Source: Chitinophaga filiformis (lineage in GTDB: Bacteria; Bacteroidota; Bacteroidia; Chitinophagales; Chitinophagaceae). Taken from it: a stretch of DNA of 64,000 nucleotides. Positions 16,067 through 24,346 of the stretch are shown one piece after another (position 1 is the stretch's first letter; each line of letters opens with the position of its first letter). Both the position numbers and the translations under genes were made by a program. The stretch spans positions 142,603 through 206,602 of the forward strand of contig NZ_FNBN01000011.1 of assembly GCF_900102545.1 (NCBI RefSeq), read 5' to 3'. The notes beneath the pieces are model-generated. The model did not search any database. It was not told where the DNA came from and saw only the letters and a program-made list of their open reading frames with translations.

Positions 16067-16681
16067 GGCTATGTCCTGATTTTTCATCCAGATTTAATTA
16101 AAGGCACTCAATTGGGAAGAAATATCAAGGATTACACATTCTTTTCTTATGAAGTACGTGAAGCTTTACACATTTCTAAAAAAGAAAGAAAGGTCATTGT
16201 AGAATGTCTTAAGAAAATTTCAAGCGAAATAGAACAGAGTATAGACAAGCATAGTAAAACACTGATAGTATCTTATATCGAATTGCTCCTCAATTACTGT
16301 ATCCGTTTCTATGACCGGCAATTCATTACAAGAAGCCATTCCAACAAAGATGTCTTGATACGTTTTGAAAAATTATTGAGTGAATATTTTGAGTCCGGTG
16401 AAGCTCAATACTCGGGGCTGCCTTCTGTAGCCTGGTGTGCCGGGCAGCTATTCCTTTCTCCCCACTACTTTGGTGACCTCATTAAAAAAGAAACCGGTAG
16501 CACGGCATTGGATTACATCCAAACAAAACTCATCGATGAGGCTAAAACAAAGATATTCGATGCCTCAAAAACCATTGGTGACGTCGCAACCGAATTAGGA
16601 TTTAAATATCCGCACCATTTTACCCGTTTGTTCAAACAGAAAACGGGTATGACGCCTAATGAATACCGGAATTCAAACTAA
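16067..16681 (+). pseudogene. AraC-family regulator, 5'-truncated
   Basis: The frame reads from 'GYVLIFHPDLI', typical of the middle of AraC-type regulators of about 300 residues, through the linker helices to a complete C-terminal double helix-turn-helix ('AWCAGQLFLSPHYFGDLIKK', 'TIGDVATELGFKYPHHFTRL', ending 'FKQKTGMTPNEYRNSN'). The N-terminal ligand-binding half (about 110 residues) is missing. A TTG at 16112 could start a 189-residue protein that keeps the DNA-binding domain, so residual function cannot be excluded. In the ancestral arrangement it probably controlled the divergent oxidoreductase gene. Confidence 0.75.
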
Positions 16682-17136
16682 TGAGAACAGGTGCCGGGGT
16701 GAGGATGTGCAAAAAATGAAAAAAAACGCAAATCAATGAATATGAAAGAAGCTAAAAATAATGTGCGGATAAGGTGTCTGTATTTCTTAGAAATACTTTA
16801 TTGTAACATATCAACTATAACATCGTTAAATTTCCCTGAATAAATTCTAGCTTTAAACGAAGGCTTTCAATTAATCTGTCCGCCAGGAAATCGAGCATAG
16901 GATTAATATCCAAATCGGAACTTTGTATGTGAAATTTACTTATGTTTTAATATACCAAAAGAAGCTGTAAAGGATACGAAATTCCGAAAGAGATTTGATA
17001 ATTATTCGTTCCTGGGTACGTAAAAGAAAAGGCTTAAGTCATTAGACTTAAGGCCTTTTAGTTTAAATTAATTTTTACTTTTTGAATGATAAGCTCAAAT
17101 CATTGCAGAGCAATAGCTTATATGGTTCGATTCCTG
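16682..17136. other. Intergenic region, mostly featureless
   Basis: An AT-rich 455-bp stretch. I see only the terminator at 17027-17060 for the gene at 17137. A 35-codon frame near 16736 has no recognisable feature. Confidence 0.5.
17027..17060 (-). terminator. Intrinsic terminator
   Basis: AAAAGGCTTAAGTC (17027-17040) pairs with GACTTAAGGCCTTTT (17045-17059) with one bulge around a 4-base loop. It serves the minus-strand gene ending at 17137 and is T-rich in both directions. Confidence 0.75.
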
Positions 17137-17679
17137 TCAGCAACCGCCCGTGCGAGGGGCACGTTTATAAATCATTTTGCCATCTCGTTCTATATAGTCG
17201 CCCGCTACAATTGGATATGAGTACTTGGGCGCGTATGATACAAAATGGCTTCTTATAATTATTTTGTCGTTAACTTTCAGACTACGCAATTGCTGAAATT
17301 CGTTAGACTCTTCCGGCCCAAAACTAAGAATATAATCCTCCCCGTTAATCCTGGCCATCACTCCGAAACCCAATCGTGAACCTGGCGGAAGAGAAAGAGA
17401 GGTTACAACGGCTTCCATATTGGTAGAAGCACTTACCTGGCTCCTTATTTTAGCAGCACCGGCAAGCACTTTTTTACCTGCGGGAGACGCTTCCCATTTT
17501 TTGAACTTTATACCATCAGGGCTAGCCTCCCATTGTTTTCTCAATTCGGCTTTCCTTTCAGCAGAGAGCGGCTTTGGGGCCGATTTTTGAGACGGCTCAT
17601 TTTTGATTTCGCGATTAGCAAATACTAGTCCGCTTACCACAACCAGTGGTAAGATCAGCGCATAAATAATTTTTTTCAT
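17137..17679 (-). CDS. Exported protein of unknown function
   Basis: About 180 residues from the ATG at 17679, which directly precedes a signal peptide ('MKKIIYALILPLVVVSGLVF'). The frame is open further to 17757, but those codons precede a normal signal peptide. The mature part has a Lys/Glu-rich helical segment with an internal short repeat ('WEASPDGIKFKK', 'WEASPAGKKVLA') and a beta-rich domain with 'LPPGSRLGFGVMARINGEDY' and 'NDKIIIRSHFVSYAPKYSYP'. The C-terminus ends in Cys. I do not recognise a family. Confidence 0.7.
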   Translation of the reverse strand: MKKIIYALILPLVVVSGLVFANREIKNEPSQKSAPKPLSAERKAELRKQWEASPDGIKFKKWEASPAGKKVLAGAAKIRSQVSASTNMEAVVTSLSLPPGSRLGFGVMARINGEDYILSFGPEESNEFQQLRSLKVNDKIIIRSHFVSYAPKYSYPIVAGDYIERDGKMIYKRAPRTGGC

Positions 17680-18059
17680 GTGTTTTGTGGGTTTAGGTAA
17701 CATAGATCTATCTCCTGATAAATCAGATCCGCTTAAGGCATTTCTTTTATTTTTCATATCCTTTTAAAGTTAGTGCAACAAAAATACTTCGATTCATTTC
17801 AGCGTAAGGGATTTGGATTGTAAATAATAGTGTAAACTTTGTAAATAATCTCTTGACATTATGCTTGTTAGAAGAAATTCCGCCCATAAAACGCAAGCAA
17901 ATGGGCGGATTATTAGGACCACCTGAAATGATACTCAGTTTTGCAGGAGACCAACTGGAATTCCAGCAAAACAATGCAGGAGAACAAACATTTAAAATAA
18001 TCATTATATTTGCCACCATGATAAGCACCCATAACAATTATTATAAGTAGAGTAAACTG
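17680..18059. other. Intergenic region between divergent genes
   Basis: It presumably holds the promoters of the exported protein (minus) and the membrane protein (plus). A hairpin CCGCCCAT (17880-17887) / ATGGGCGG (17901-17908) with a 13-base A-rich loop is present. The reading frames over this stretch are not protein-like. Confidence 0.45.
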
Positions 18060-18485
18060 ATGAAAAAATTTGACCCGATAATTGAAAAATATAAAAACAA
18101 AGGCGTAAGCGCTGAAAATATTGAGTACGCAATTGATTCAGTTAAAGACGGCACCAAACGAGAGCTCATTCTTGAAAACCTGACTGCAGATTATAGAGGA
18201 ATGAATGCAGGGGACGCGACACGTTTATTGGAAGAATTATTTGTCGCAAATGGAGGTGAGTTCAAAAAAGAAAACAGAGGCGGGTATTTTACGGGTGCTT
18301 TCTTGCTATTGATAGGACTCGCTTGTGGCTATTATATTTTCCATGTATTTACCTATGGAGGTGTTTTGATAAGACCTATACTTGTTTCTCTGCTTGCCAT
18401 TTTGGGAACATTAGGCGGGATAGCTTCAATAATATTAGCACTTCTTGGAGCATACCGGGAAGATGATGATTTATCTGATGAATAA
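18060..18485 (+). CDS. Small membrane protein with N-terminal soluble domain
   Basis: A 141-residue protein. Residues about 1-75 form a helical soluble domain with alternating charged residues. Residues about 80-135 form two membrane spans ('FLLLIGLACGYYIFHVFTYG', 'LVSLLAILGTLGGIASIILA'), followed by an acidic C-terminus. No family is recognised. A degenerate copy of its first membrane segment lies at 19567-19622, on the far side of the RDD gene. The plan of helical N-terminus plus spans resembles the 177-residue protein at 39949, but clear homology is not visible. Confidence 0.72.
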   Translation: MKKFDPIIEKYKNKGVSAENIEYAIDSVKDGTKRELILENLTADYRGMNAGDATRLLEELFVANGGEFKKENRGGYFTGAFLLLIGLACGYYIFHVFTYGGVLIRPILVSLLAILGTLGGIASIILALLGAYREDDDLSDE

Positions 18486-18654
18486 ATAAACTGCGTAAAC
18501 TTTGGCCAGACAAAACAGGCATGAAACGCGTATGCCATTTAGGTCAAGCAAGTGAGATATTCTGCGGTCCATTATAATCTAAATGGATTCGAAGTTCACA
18601 TTCTAACCAACGCATTGTTTTCCAGGCACTCTACAAAAATAAATCATTAAAATT

Positions 18655-19545
18655 ATGACAGGACAGAATAAGGTAAATGCAGACACAAGACTGGGCTCAA
18701 TGATACTTGACCAGTTTATTATGACAATGATTGCGATGATATTTTCTATCCCCATAATGATAAAAATTTCTTCAAGTGCTTTCAACGTTTCGCACGAACA
18801 GACTGAAATGGACTTTGGTGGACCATTGCTTTATGTATCGCTTTTAGGGTTTGCCATTTATTTCTGTAAAGACACTATTAACGGACGAAGTATTGGAAAA
18901 CGAATGACAAAAACGCAAGTAGTTGATAATACAACAGGGCAAGTCGCATCACCTTTAAAATGTTTTGTAAGAAATATACTTTGCCTGATTTGGCCAATAG
19001 AAGTTATTGTAACATTAATAAATCCAGGCAGACGACTTGGAGACCAAATAGCGGGAACCAAGGTTGTTTTCTACGATCCAACAAATGTAGAGCAACCAAA
19101 ATTTGACATCAAAAAAGGGCTTGTGCCACTTGCAATTGCATATGGAATAATGCTTTTGCTTATGCTTCCATTTTTTCAAGCATTCAAGCCGACATTTATA
19201 AAAGTGAAATATGTTGAAAGCAGTTACAACGACACAGAAAGTAAATCGTTAGAAAAATTATTTGCCGATAGTCTTGGACAAAATATTTCAGCAAGCGTTA
19301 AGGTGTTTGATAAAATAGAAAACCAAAATGTGAAATACATTTCTGTAATCTATATGCTGAAAGAAAACTATTTGGAAGACGAAACACAATCAAAGCAACT
19401 CAAACAAATCACAAACAAACTTTTGTATTCAATACATCCCAAAGAAAGTTTTACGGGACAAGCAAAATATGTTTTTAAAACAAGTGGAAGTATGCAGATC
19501 ACAAGTGATCAAATTGGAACGATAATAAATAACGAAACAAAATAA
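18655..19545 (+). CDS. RDD-family membrane protein
   Basis: A 296-residue protein with an N-terminal RDD domain (named for conserved Arg-Asp-Asp): 'DTRLGSMILDQFIMTMIA' (R...D motif), 'KDTINGRSIGKRMTKTQVV' and 'GRRLGDQIAGTKVV' are family hallmarks. The RDD domain contributes about three spans, and a further span near residues 158-176 precedes a soluble C-terminal part of about 110 residues. RDD proteins are implicated in transport or membrane-linked processes, with the substrate usually unknown. The gene is unusually rich in A and in ACA/GAC codons compared with neighbours and is flanked by related sequence fragments, which suggests insertion of acquired DNA. Confidence 0.82.
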   Translation: MTGQNKVNADTRLGSMILDQFIMTMIAMIFSIPIMIKISSSAFNVSHEQTEMDFGGPLLYVSLLGFAIYFCKDTINGRSIGKRMTKTQVVDNTTGQVASPLKCFVRNILCLIWPIEVIVTLINPGRRLGDQIAGTKVVFYDPTNVEQPKFDIKKGLVPLAIAYGIMLLLMLPFFQAFKPTFIKVKYVESSYNDTESKSLEKLFADSLGQNISASVKVFDKIENQNVKYISVIYMLKENYLEDETQSKQLKQITNKLLYSIHPKESFTGQAKYVFKTSGSMQITSDQIGTIINNETK

Positions 19546-19566
19546 GAATAAGACCAAACGTTCCTC

Positions 19567-19622
19567 CCTTGTGTCTATTCTATTTTCCATGCATTTACCT
19601 ATGGAGGTACTTGGCAAGACCT
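19567..19622 (+). pseudogene. Fragment duplicated from the membrane protein at 18060
   Basis: The conceptual peptide 'CVYSIFHAFTYGG' matches 'CGYYIFHVFTYGG' of the upstream gene, and the DNA agrees at most positions between 18322-18375 and 19570-19620. The fragment has no start and leads into the terminator at 19634. Confidence 0.6.
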
Positions 19623-19633
19623 AACTGATATAC

Positions 19634-19680
19634 AAAATCAAAAGGGGGTAATATTCATCATACTACCCTCTTTTGATTTT
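19634..19680. terminator. Bidirectional terminator between convergent genes
   Basis: AAAATCAAAAGGGGGTA (19634-19650) pairs with TACCCTCTTTTGATTTT (19664-19680) with one mismatch. It lies between the RDD gene side and the 567-residue protein gene, with T-runs at both ends. Confidence 0.82.
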
Positions 19681-19695
19681 GAACGTATATAAGGA

Positions 19696-21399
19696 TTAGA
19701 AGTTAACCCATGCAATATACGCTTGCTTATCTCTGCCTTTTCTTTCAATCATCATAGTTGCAAAAGATTTACCATCCTCAGATGCAGTGTTCATCTCCAG
19801 CTGGCAGAACCTGTTCTCATCTTTACGACCAGGATCTCCGAAGAGGTATGATTTAACCACTTTTGAGCCATCAAAGTAAGCATATACTGTGTTGGTAAGA
19901 CTGATACGACCCATATTTTTATTATCCTTAGTAGTTTCCTTTTCACTCTCGGTATTCCTAACATTTTCGTTATAGATGACATATTCTTTGTCATTCACAA
20001 ACATGTAGTCATAAGAGTAGAAACCTGACAGGTTATTATAGCTATATCCCCGCCCCCTGAAGTTCCAGTTTGACATTTTACGGCTATAGACATCAAACAT
20101 GTCCAATGTGGCCTCTGTAGTCTGGTCTTTGGCAATAGCGTAACTACGCAGTTCCTTACCACTCTGGTCCACATTCACGATACCCATCGAGCCCAGGTCT
20201 GTATAGAAATGGGTAGTGGTACGGGTGCTCATACGACCATTGGTGTATGATGTATATGTATTTGTAACACTATAGTTATCCATCTCTTCAAACAGATACG
20301 TAATTGTATTATCATCGTTCAGCTTAAAGTCCTGGATGATACCAAGGTATTTACGTTTTGCCTTCAGGTGTTCATCTACATAAGCGGTTAACTTCGGATG
20401 TTCTACGAAATATTTATTCTTCAGTTCCAATGAAAACGGATCGAAGATGTTCATCTGTAGTACATAACCTGTAGATTTTTTTCCTTTGTCCATGGTCGGC
20501 ATACGTTTCACGCTTTCAGCTTCGATTGCAGCAAGCATATACAATTGCTTGTTAGCCTGACTATACTTCATTACGGTCTCTACATTCCTGTAGTCATCAG
20601 TATAGTCCAGCATCTTGTACTGGAATCCTTTTTTACCGTTTTGCATACGGCCGACGAGAATGCGGGATTCTTCACCACCGGAGGACTTTGTATTAAATGC
20701 ATAGCTGCCGATAAACACAAATTCGTCCTTGTTCACATACATGTCCAGGAGACTGAGATACTTGTACTTATTTTCCGGAGATTCAAAGTATGAGCGATTA
20801 ATCTCCTTATGCTCCGGACTATAATGTATCACTTCCACTCTGGCGTTACGATCGGAGGTCCTGGTGTTAAAGATGCCCACAGCATAATAGTCGGAATAAG
20901 GATCTTTGCTTACAGAAAAATTGGGCACATAGGAGATCCCTCCGAATGCCATTCCATAATCCTTCCCCATGGTACGATCCACAGAACCAACCAAGTCTTC
21001 TTTTATTTTCTTACCCGACTTACCATCAAACACCATACGGTACAAGGTAGGACACTTCTTGATAGATTGCTGTATGAAAACCACCGCCTGGCCGTTGATT
21101 TCGTACACACCTTTGAGAGAAGCACTTCTCATTTTTTTTTGTTTCCAGGAATCGACTTTGTTATTCACGATTCCTTTGCTGCGATGTTTCTGGTCAAAGA
21201 CGGTAACATCAATCCCTTTTTTGGGTGTAAAATGAAAAAACAGGGTGTTACCATTTTTCATGAGTACAATTCTGCTGGAACCACTTTCAGGTTCTTCAAA
21301 TCCTGTGCTACGGGTATAGGTGGGTATTCCCGACTGTGCTGTTGCTGCAAAAAGTATAAGAAAGCAGCATAGCTTAGTCAGAATAAGCTTCTTAAACAT
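19696..21399 (-). CDS. Large secreted protein of unknown function
   Basis: A 567-residue protein with signal peptide ('KLCCFLILFAATAQSG'). The mature part is beta-rich and repetitive in character, with phrases such as 'VVFIQQSIKKCPTLYRMVFD', 'DEFVFIGSYAFNT' and 'KQLYMLAAIEAES'. This suggests a beta-propeller-like fold, but I cannot assign a family. There is no C-terminal T9SS domain and no lipobox Cys, so it is probably periplasmic or loosely outer-membrane associated. The divergent gene at 21550 also codes for an exported protein, and the 150-bp AT-rich spacer between them should hold both promoters. Confidence 0.75.
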   Translation of the reverse strand: MFKKLILTKLCCFLILFAATAQSGIPTYTRSTGFEEPESGSSRIVLMKNGNTLFFHFTPKKGIDVTVFDQKHRSKGIVNNKVDSWKQKKMRSASLKGVYEINGQAVVFIQQSIKKCPTLYRMVFDGKSGKKIKEDLVGSVDRTMGKDYGMAFGGISYVPNFSVSKDPYSDYYAVGIFNTRTSDRNARVEVIHYSPEHKEINRSYFESPENKYKYLSLLDMYVNKDEFVFIGSYAFNTKSSGGEESRILVGRMQNGKKGFQYKMLDYTDDYRNVETVMKYSQANKQLYMLAAIEAESVKRMPTMDKGKKSTGYVLQMNIFDPFSLELKNKYFVEHPKLTAYVDEHLKAKRKYLGIIQDFKLNDDNTITYLFEEMDNYSVTNTYTSYTNGRMSTRTTTHFYTDLGSMGIVNVDQSGKELRSYAIAKDQTTEATLDMFDVYSRKMSNWNFRGRGYSYNNLSGFYSYDYMFVNDKEYVIYNENVRNTESEKETTKDNKNMGRISLTNTVYAYFDGSKVVKSYLFGDPGRKDENRFCQLEMNTASEDGKSFATMMIERKGRDKQAYIAWVNF

Positions 21400-21549
21400 A
21401 GGTATAAGTATTTAAACGCCGCAAAATTCGGCAAATATTTGATATATATATTAAAAATTTATACAATAGTATCCGTACGGGAAAATTCATTCGCAGGATT
21501 ATAAAAATCCTATATTTAGTTCCGTAACCCATGTTAAGCCTTGTACTAT

Positions 21550-22473
21550 ATGAAATACATCTTTGCATTGATGCTTACAACTGCATCGTTAACCACTTAC
21601 GCCCAGGACCGTCAACTGTTTAAAACACACAGTAAATCAATCCTTTATTACTTAGACATTCATGGTGAAGAAGGGAAAGTGTATGACATGGGATTATTCT
21701 ACGATATAGCTGGCATTGGTAGTGCTATCAGGAATATTGACACCGTGCAGCAACAGCCCGACGGATCATACAGTGGGAGGCATTCGCATATACTCAGTGA
21801 AAAAGGGACGCTGTACCTGGTGATTACACGTAACAAGACCCGGAAGTTGCTGCTGGATACTGTCAGCGCCCGGGCGATGAACCATGACCTTAATAATGCC
21901 TATCACCTTGGTCAGTATAACGACATGAGTGTGCGGTTAAATGACGCGTTTCCATTGAACTATTTTTCCTTCCGTGGGGCGTTTTCTACATGGAATGCAT
22001 TACCAACGGGTGCTAGAGAAATGGAGCATCAGTTGTTTCAGGAACGGACGGATCTTCGGTTTAAGGAGATCGAAGACAGTGTGACTGTTTTACACTCGGC
22101 ATATGTGCGGCGGACCGACTATATCCTGGCTCATTTGAAGCAAATGGATTATACAGCGCTGAAGGACAGCTTATACCTCCTAGCCGTTGGGAGCCAGTAT
22201 TATGCAACGGTGGTAACAGCCGTAGCATTACAACAGCCGGAGTATTACCTGCAGCTTGCGGAAGACAATCCTCACCAGCGTAAAGAACTCTACTTTTCTG
22301 TTATCAGTAATACAACTGCGGCCAACAGAATACGGCACGTGCAGGGGCATGACGAGGTGAAGAAAACGTTTATGAAAGAGAGAAAGAATAATCAATGGTT
22401 CCGTGTGTATGCATTGGGGATGTTTGCCGGTACGGTGACAGCGGTAACCTACATGGTGATGAAACTCTTATAA
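21550..22473 (+). CDS. Exported protein with C-terminal membrane anchor
   Basis: About 307 residues from the ATG at 21550, which begins a signal peptide ('MKYIFALMLTTASLTTYAQ'). An in-frame TTG nine bases upstream is less likely. The middle part is helical ('FQERTDLRFKEIEDSVTVLH', 'YILAHLKQMDYTALKDSLYL'). A hydrophobic C-terminal segment ('VYALGMFAGTVTAVTYMVMK') could be a tail anchor, giving a periplasm-facing protein. No family is recognised. It is divergent from the 567-residue protein gene. Confidence 0.72.
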   Translation: MKYIFALMLTTASLTTYAQDRQLFKTHSKSILYYLDIHGEEGKVYDMGLFYDIAGIGSAIRNIDTVQQQPDGSYSGRHSHILSEKGTLYLVITRNKTRKLLLDTVSARAMNHDLNNAYHLGQYNDMSVRLNDAFPLNYFSFRGAFSTWNALPTGAREMEHQLFQERTDLRFKEIEDSVTVLHSAYVRRTDYILAHLKQMDYTALKDSLYLLAVGSQYYATVVTAVALQQPEYYLQLAEDNPHQRKELYFSVISNTTAANRIRHVQGHDEVKKTFMKERKNNQWFRVYALGMFAGTVTAVTYMVMKLL

Positions 22474-22510
22474 AAAAACCTGTGACACCAGTGAAAATGC
22501 TAAACGAAAA

Positions 22511-22537
22511 GAGGCTGCTCAAAATGAGACAGCCTCC
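22511..22537. terminator. Hairpin between convergent genes
   Basis: GAGGCTG-CTC pairs with GAG-A-CAGCCTC around AAAAT. It lies between the converging genes ending at 22473 and 22659. There is no strong T-run, so efficiency is uncertain. Confidence 0.55.
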
Positions 22538-22658
22538 TGTTATCAACTCGAACATAAATCATACCTCTTTCCTTTACCGAAAATCACCTAAACCATTTCC
22601 GATAGACGATGACCTTGTTTGTATTAATCAGAGATATTGTATGTTTTCTTTACCGATC

Positions 22659-24311
22659 TCAATCAGCGCTGGCAAGGTTCAAGCGTATCTCATTCTTCTC
22701 CGGTTGCAGACGGAACACTGCGCCATTGGTCGGTCTGGAGAAACTGCCTTTGCCTGCGGACACGTGATAATTAAATTTCTCAAAACTACCGTCTATTTGT
22801 CGCGCTGAGATACTTGTGAATGGCAGACTTGCGCCCGGCGCAGTCTCCAGGTCAAGGTACCAGTTAATAGATTGGTTGCCTGTTAGCTTTATAGAAACAG
22901 TTTTCTCCTTAAACGTCAGTTGTAAAGCACCGCCCTGGCTGAGCGGCCACGATACCAGCACAGTTTCCTTATCCAGGTTTCTGAATACGGGGTCCCCGCC
23001 TTTTAATATCACTTCCTGTCCGCGCACAGACGCCTTTACACGTAAGCCCGCCAGCTGCCCTGGTTTACTCCATAAATAACCGTCTACCACAGGCAGGGTA
23101 AAGAACGTACACTCGTTCGAGGTAGCTACCTGAGTAGTATAGATGTCTGGGATATTCTCATTGAAGAGATGGATGTCTCTGATACGAAGGCTGCTCTCCT
23201 CCCATAATATATTCATCCTGTAAAAGCGGCTGTTATACCATAAAGTCTTACGATCGCTTCCTTCCACATCCTTCGTCACTGAGAATGATGTAGGAGGCGT
23301 CACTTTATAATTTGCGCTGAACCATCTACCCGATTGCTCCATAGTCTCGAGTCTGATCCTGCCCTTGTCCCTAAGGCCTGCGATCAATGGCATCTGTATC
23401 TCAAAACCTTTAGCCATAGCGCCCCAGGTGAAGGAGTTCTCTTGTCCTGCCTGCGTATAGTTAAAGTTCAGGGAGGGATCTTCTGTGAAAGTTCTGAAGA
23501 ACCAGTTGACCCAGCTTTCGCTACCCCCTGCCTCAGGATATACTGGTTCAAGGGTGATCACGCCCTGTCTTGACGAACTGATGCCCTGGTCGTATTGACG
23601 CACAGGATCACTTCCCAGCATTCTGAAAACCGGTACCGGGATCTGGCTGGCAGCGCTCTGCGCCGGCATATATGAGTTGATCCTACTGGGATAATAGGCC
23701 TGGTTCCAGTAACCTCCCCATAGCGTGTAGCCATCGGTGCCATATTGGTCTTTACAATTTGCAGAAGCTACAATCCTGTATTTGTCGTACAAGTATTGTA
23801 AAGTATGCGCATCAATAAACCAGGAGGCAACAGAACGCGGGTAATAGCCGAATATGCTTTTAAAATCTTCCATATACACATCTGCGATCTTTTCGCGTTC
23901 AGCAGGCGTATAACCGGTAGAAAAGCCTACATCCGCATGCCAGTCCCAGGGATAACGACCTCTCCATTTCAATCCGGCCTCTTCTATCAGCGGCTGGGGA
24001 AGTTCCCACCAGGCCCCTATCTCAAATGAATCTTTGGGCAGGCTTCTCAGCAGGTCCTGGTAACGCTGATCCATCAGGGCATCGTATTGCAACAGGAACG
24101 TACCTGTGAGGTGGTATGTCCTCATGATGTTTACCTGCTTTACCACGGTCTGATAAAGCACATCTTTTGTGATTTGCGGATCCCTTGGTTCCAGCAGGCG
24201 AATAAAATTTACAATATTGACAATCTTCGGTTCCTGACCTGCGGCTGTACTGGGGACAGCTGTCATGCCTATAACGGCTAGCAGCAACAGTATTACTTTT
24301 GTTCTGATCAT
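22659..24311 (-). CDS. Secreted putative carbohydrate-active protein (deacetylase/GH57-like)
   Basis: A 550-residue protein with signal peptide ('VILLLLAVIGMTAVPSTAAG'). The N-terminal half resembles a polysaccharide-deacetylase or GH57-type barrel: 'VNFIRLLEPRD', 'TYHLTGTFLLQYDALMD', 'FEIGAWWELPQPLIEEAGL', 'WDWHADVGFSTGYTPAER' and 'ASWFIDAHTLQYLYDKYRIV' show the spacing of Asp/His residues near strand ends expected of such enzymes. The C-terminal about 180 residues are beta-rich. It is the last gene of the fecR-susC-susD group (35 bp behind susD), so it probably acts on the imported glycan. The enzymatic assignment is inference from layout and faint motif similarity. Confidence 0.6.
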   Translation of the reverse strand: MIRTKVILLLLAVIGMTAVPSTAAGQEPKIVNIVNFIRLLEPRDPQITKDVLYQTVVKQVNIMRTYHLTGTFLLQYDALMDQRYQDLLRSLPKDSFEIGAWWELPQPLIEEAGLKWRGRYPWDWHADVGFSTGYTPAEREKIADVYMEDFKSIFGYYPRSVASWFIDAHTLQYLYDKYRIVASANCKDQYGTDGYTLWGGYWNQAYYPSRINSYMPAQSAASQIPVPVFRMLGSDPVRQYDQGISSSRQGVITLEPVYPEAGGSESWVNWFFRTFTEDPSLNFNYTQAGQENSFTWGAMAKGFEIQMPLIAGLRDKGRIRLETMEQSGRWFSANYKVTPPTSFSVTKDVEGSDRKTLWYNSRFYRMNILWEESSLRIRDIHLFNENIPDIYTTQVATSNECTFFTLPVVDGYLWSKPGQLAGLRVKASVRGQEVILKGGDPVFRNLDKETVLVSWPLSQGGALQLTFKEKTVSIKLTGNQSINWYLDLETAPGASLPFTSISARQIDGSFEKFNYHVSAGKGSFSRPTNGAVFRLQPEKNEIRLNLASAD

Positions 24312-24346
24312 ATGTGATATAAGTAGTTGGTGGATTTTAAAACGGG

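Noticed and set aside
20809..21372. 187-codon plus-strand frame
   Set aside because: It is antisense to the 567-residue secreted protein, which has a signal peptide and protein-like composition throughout.
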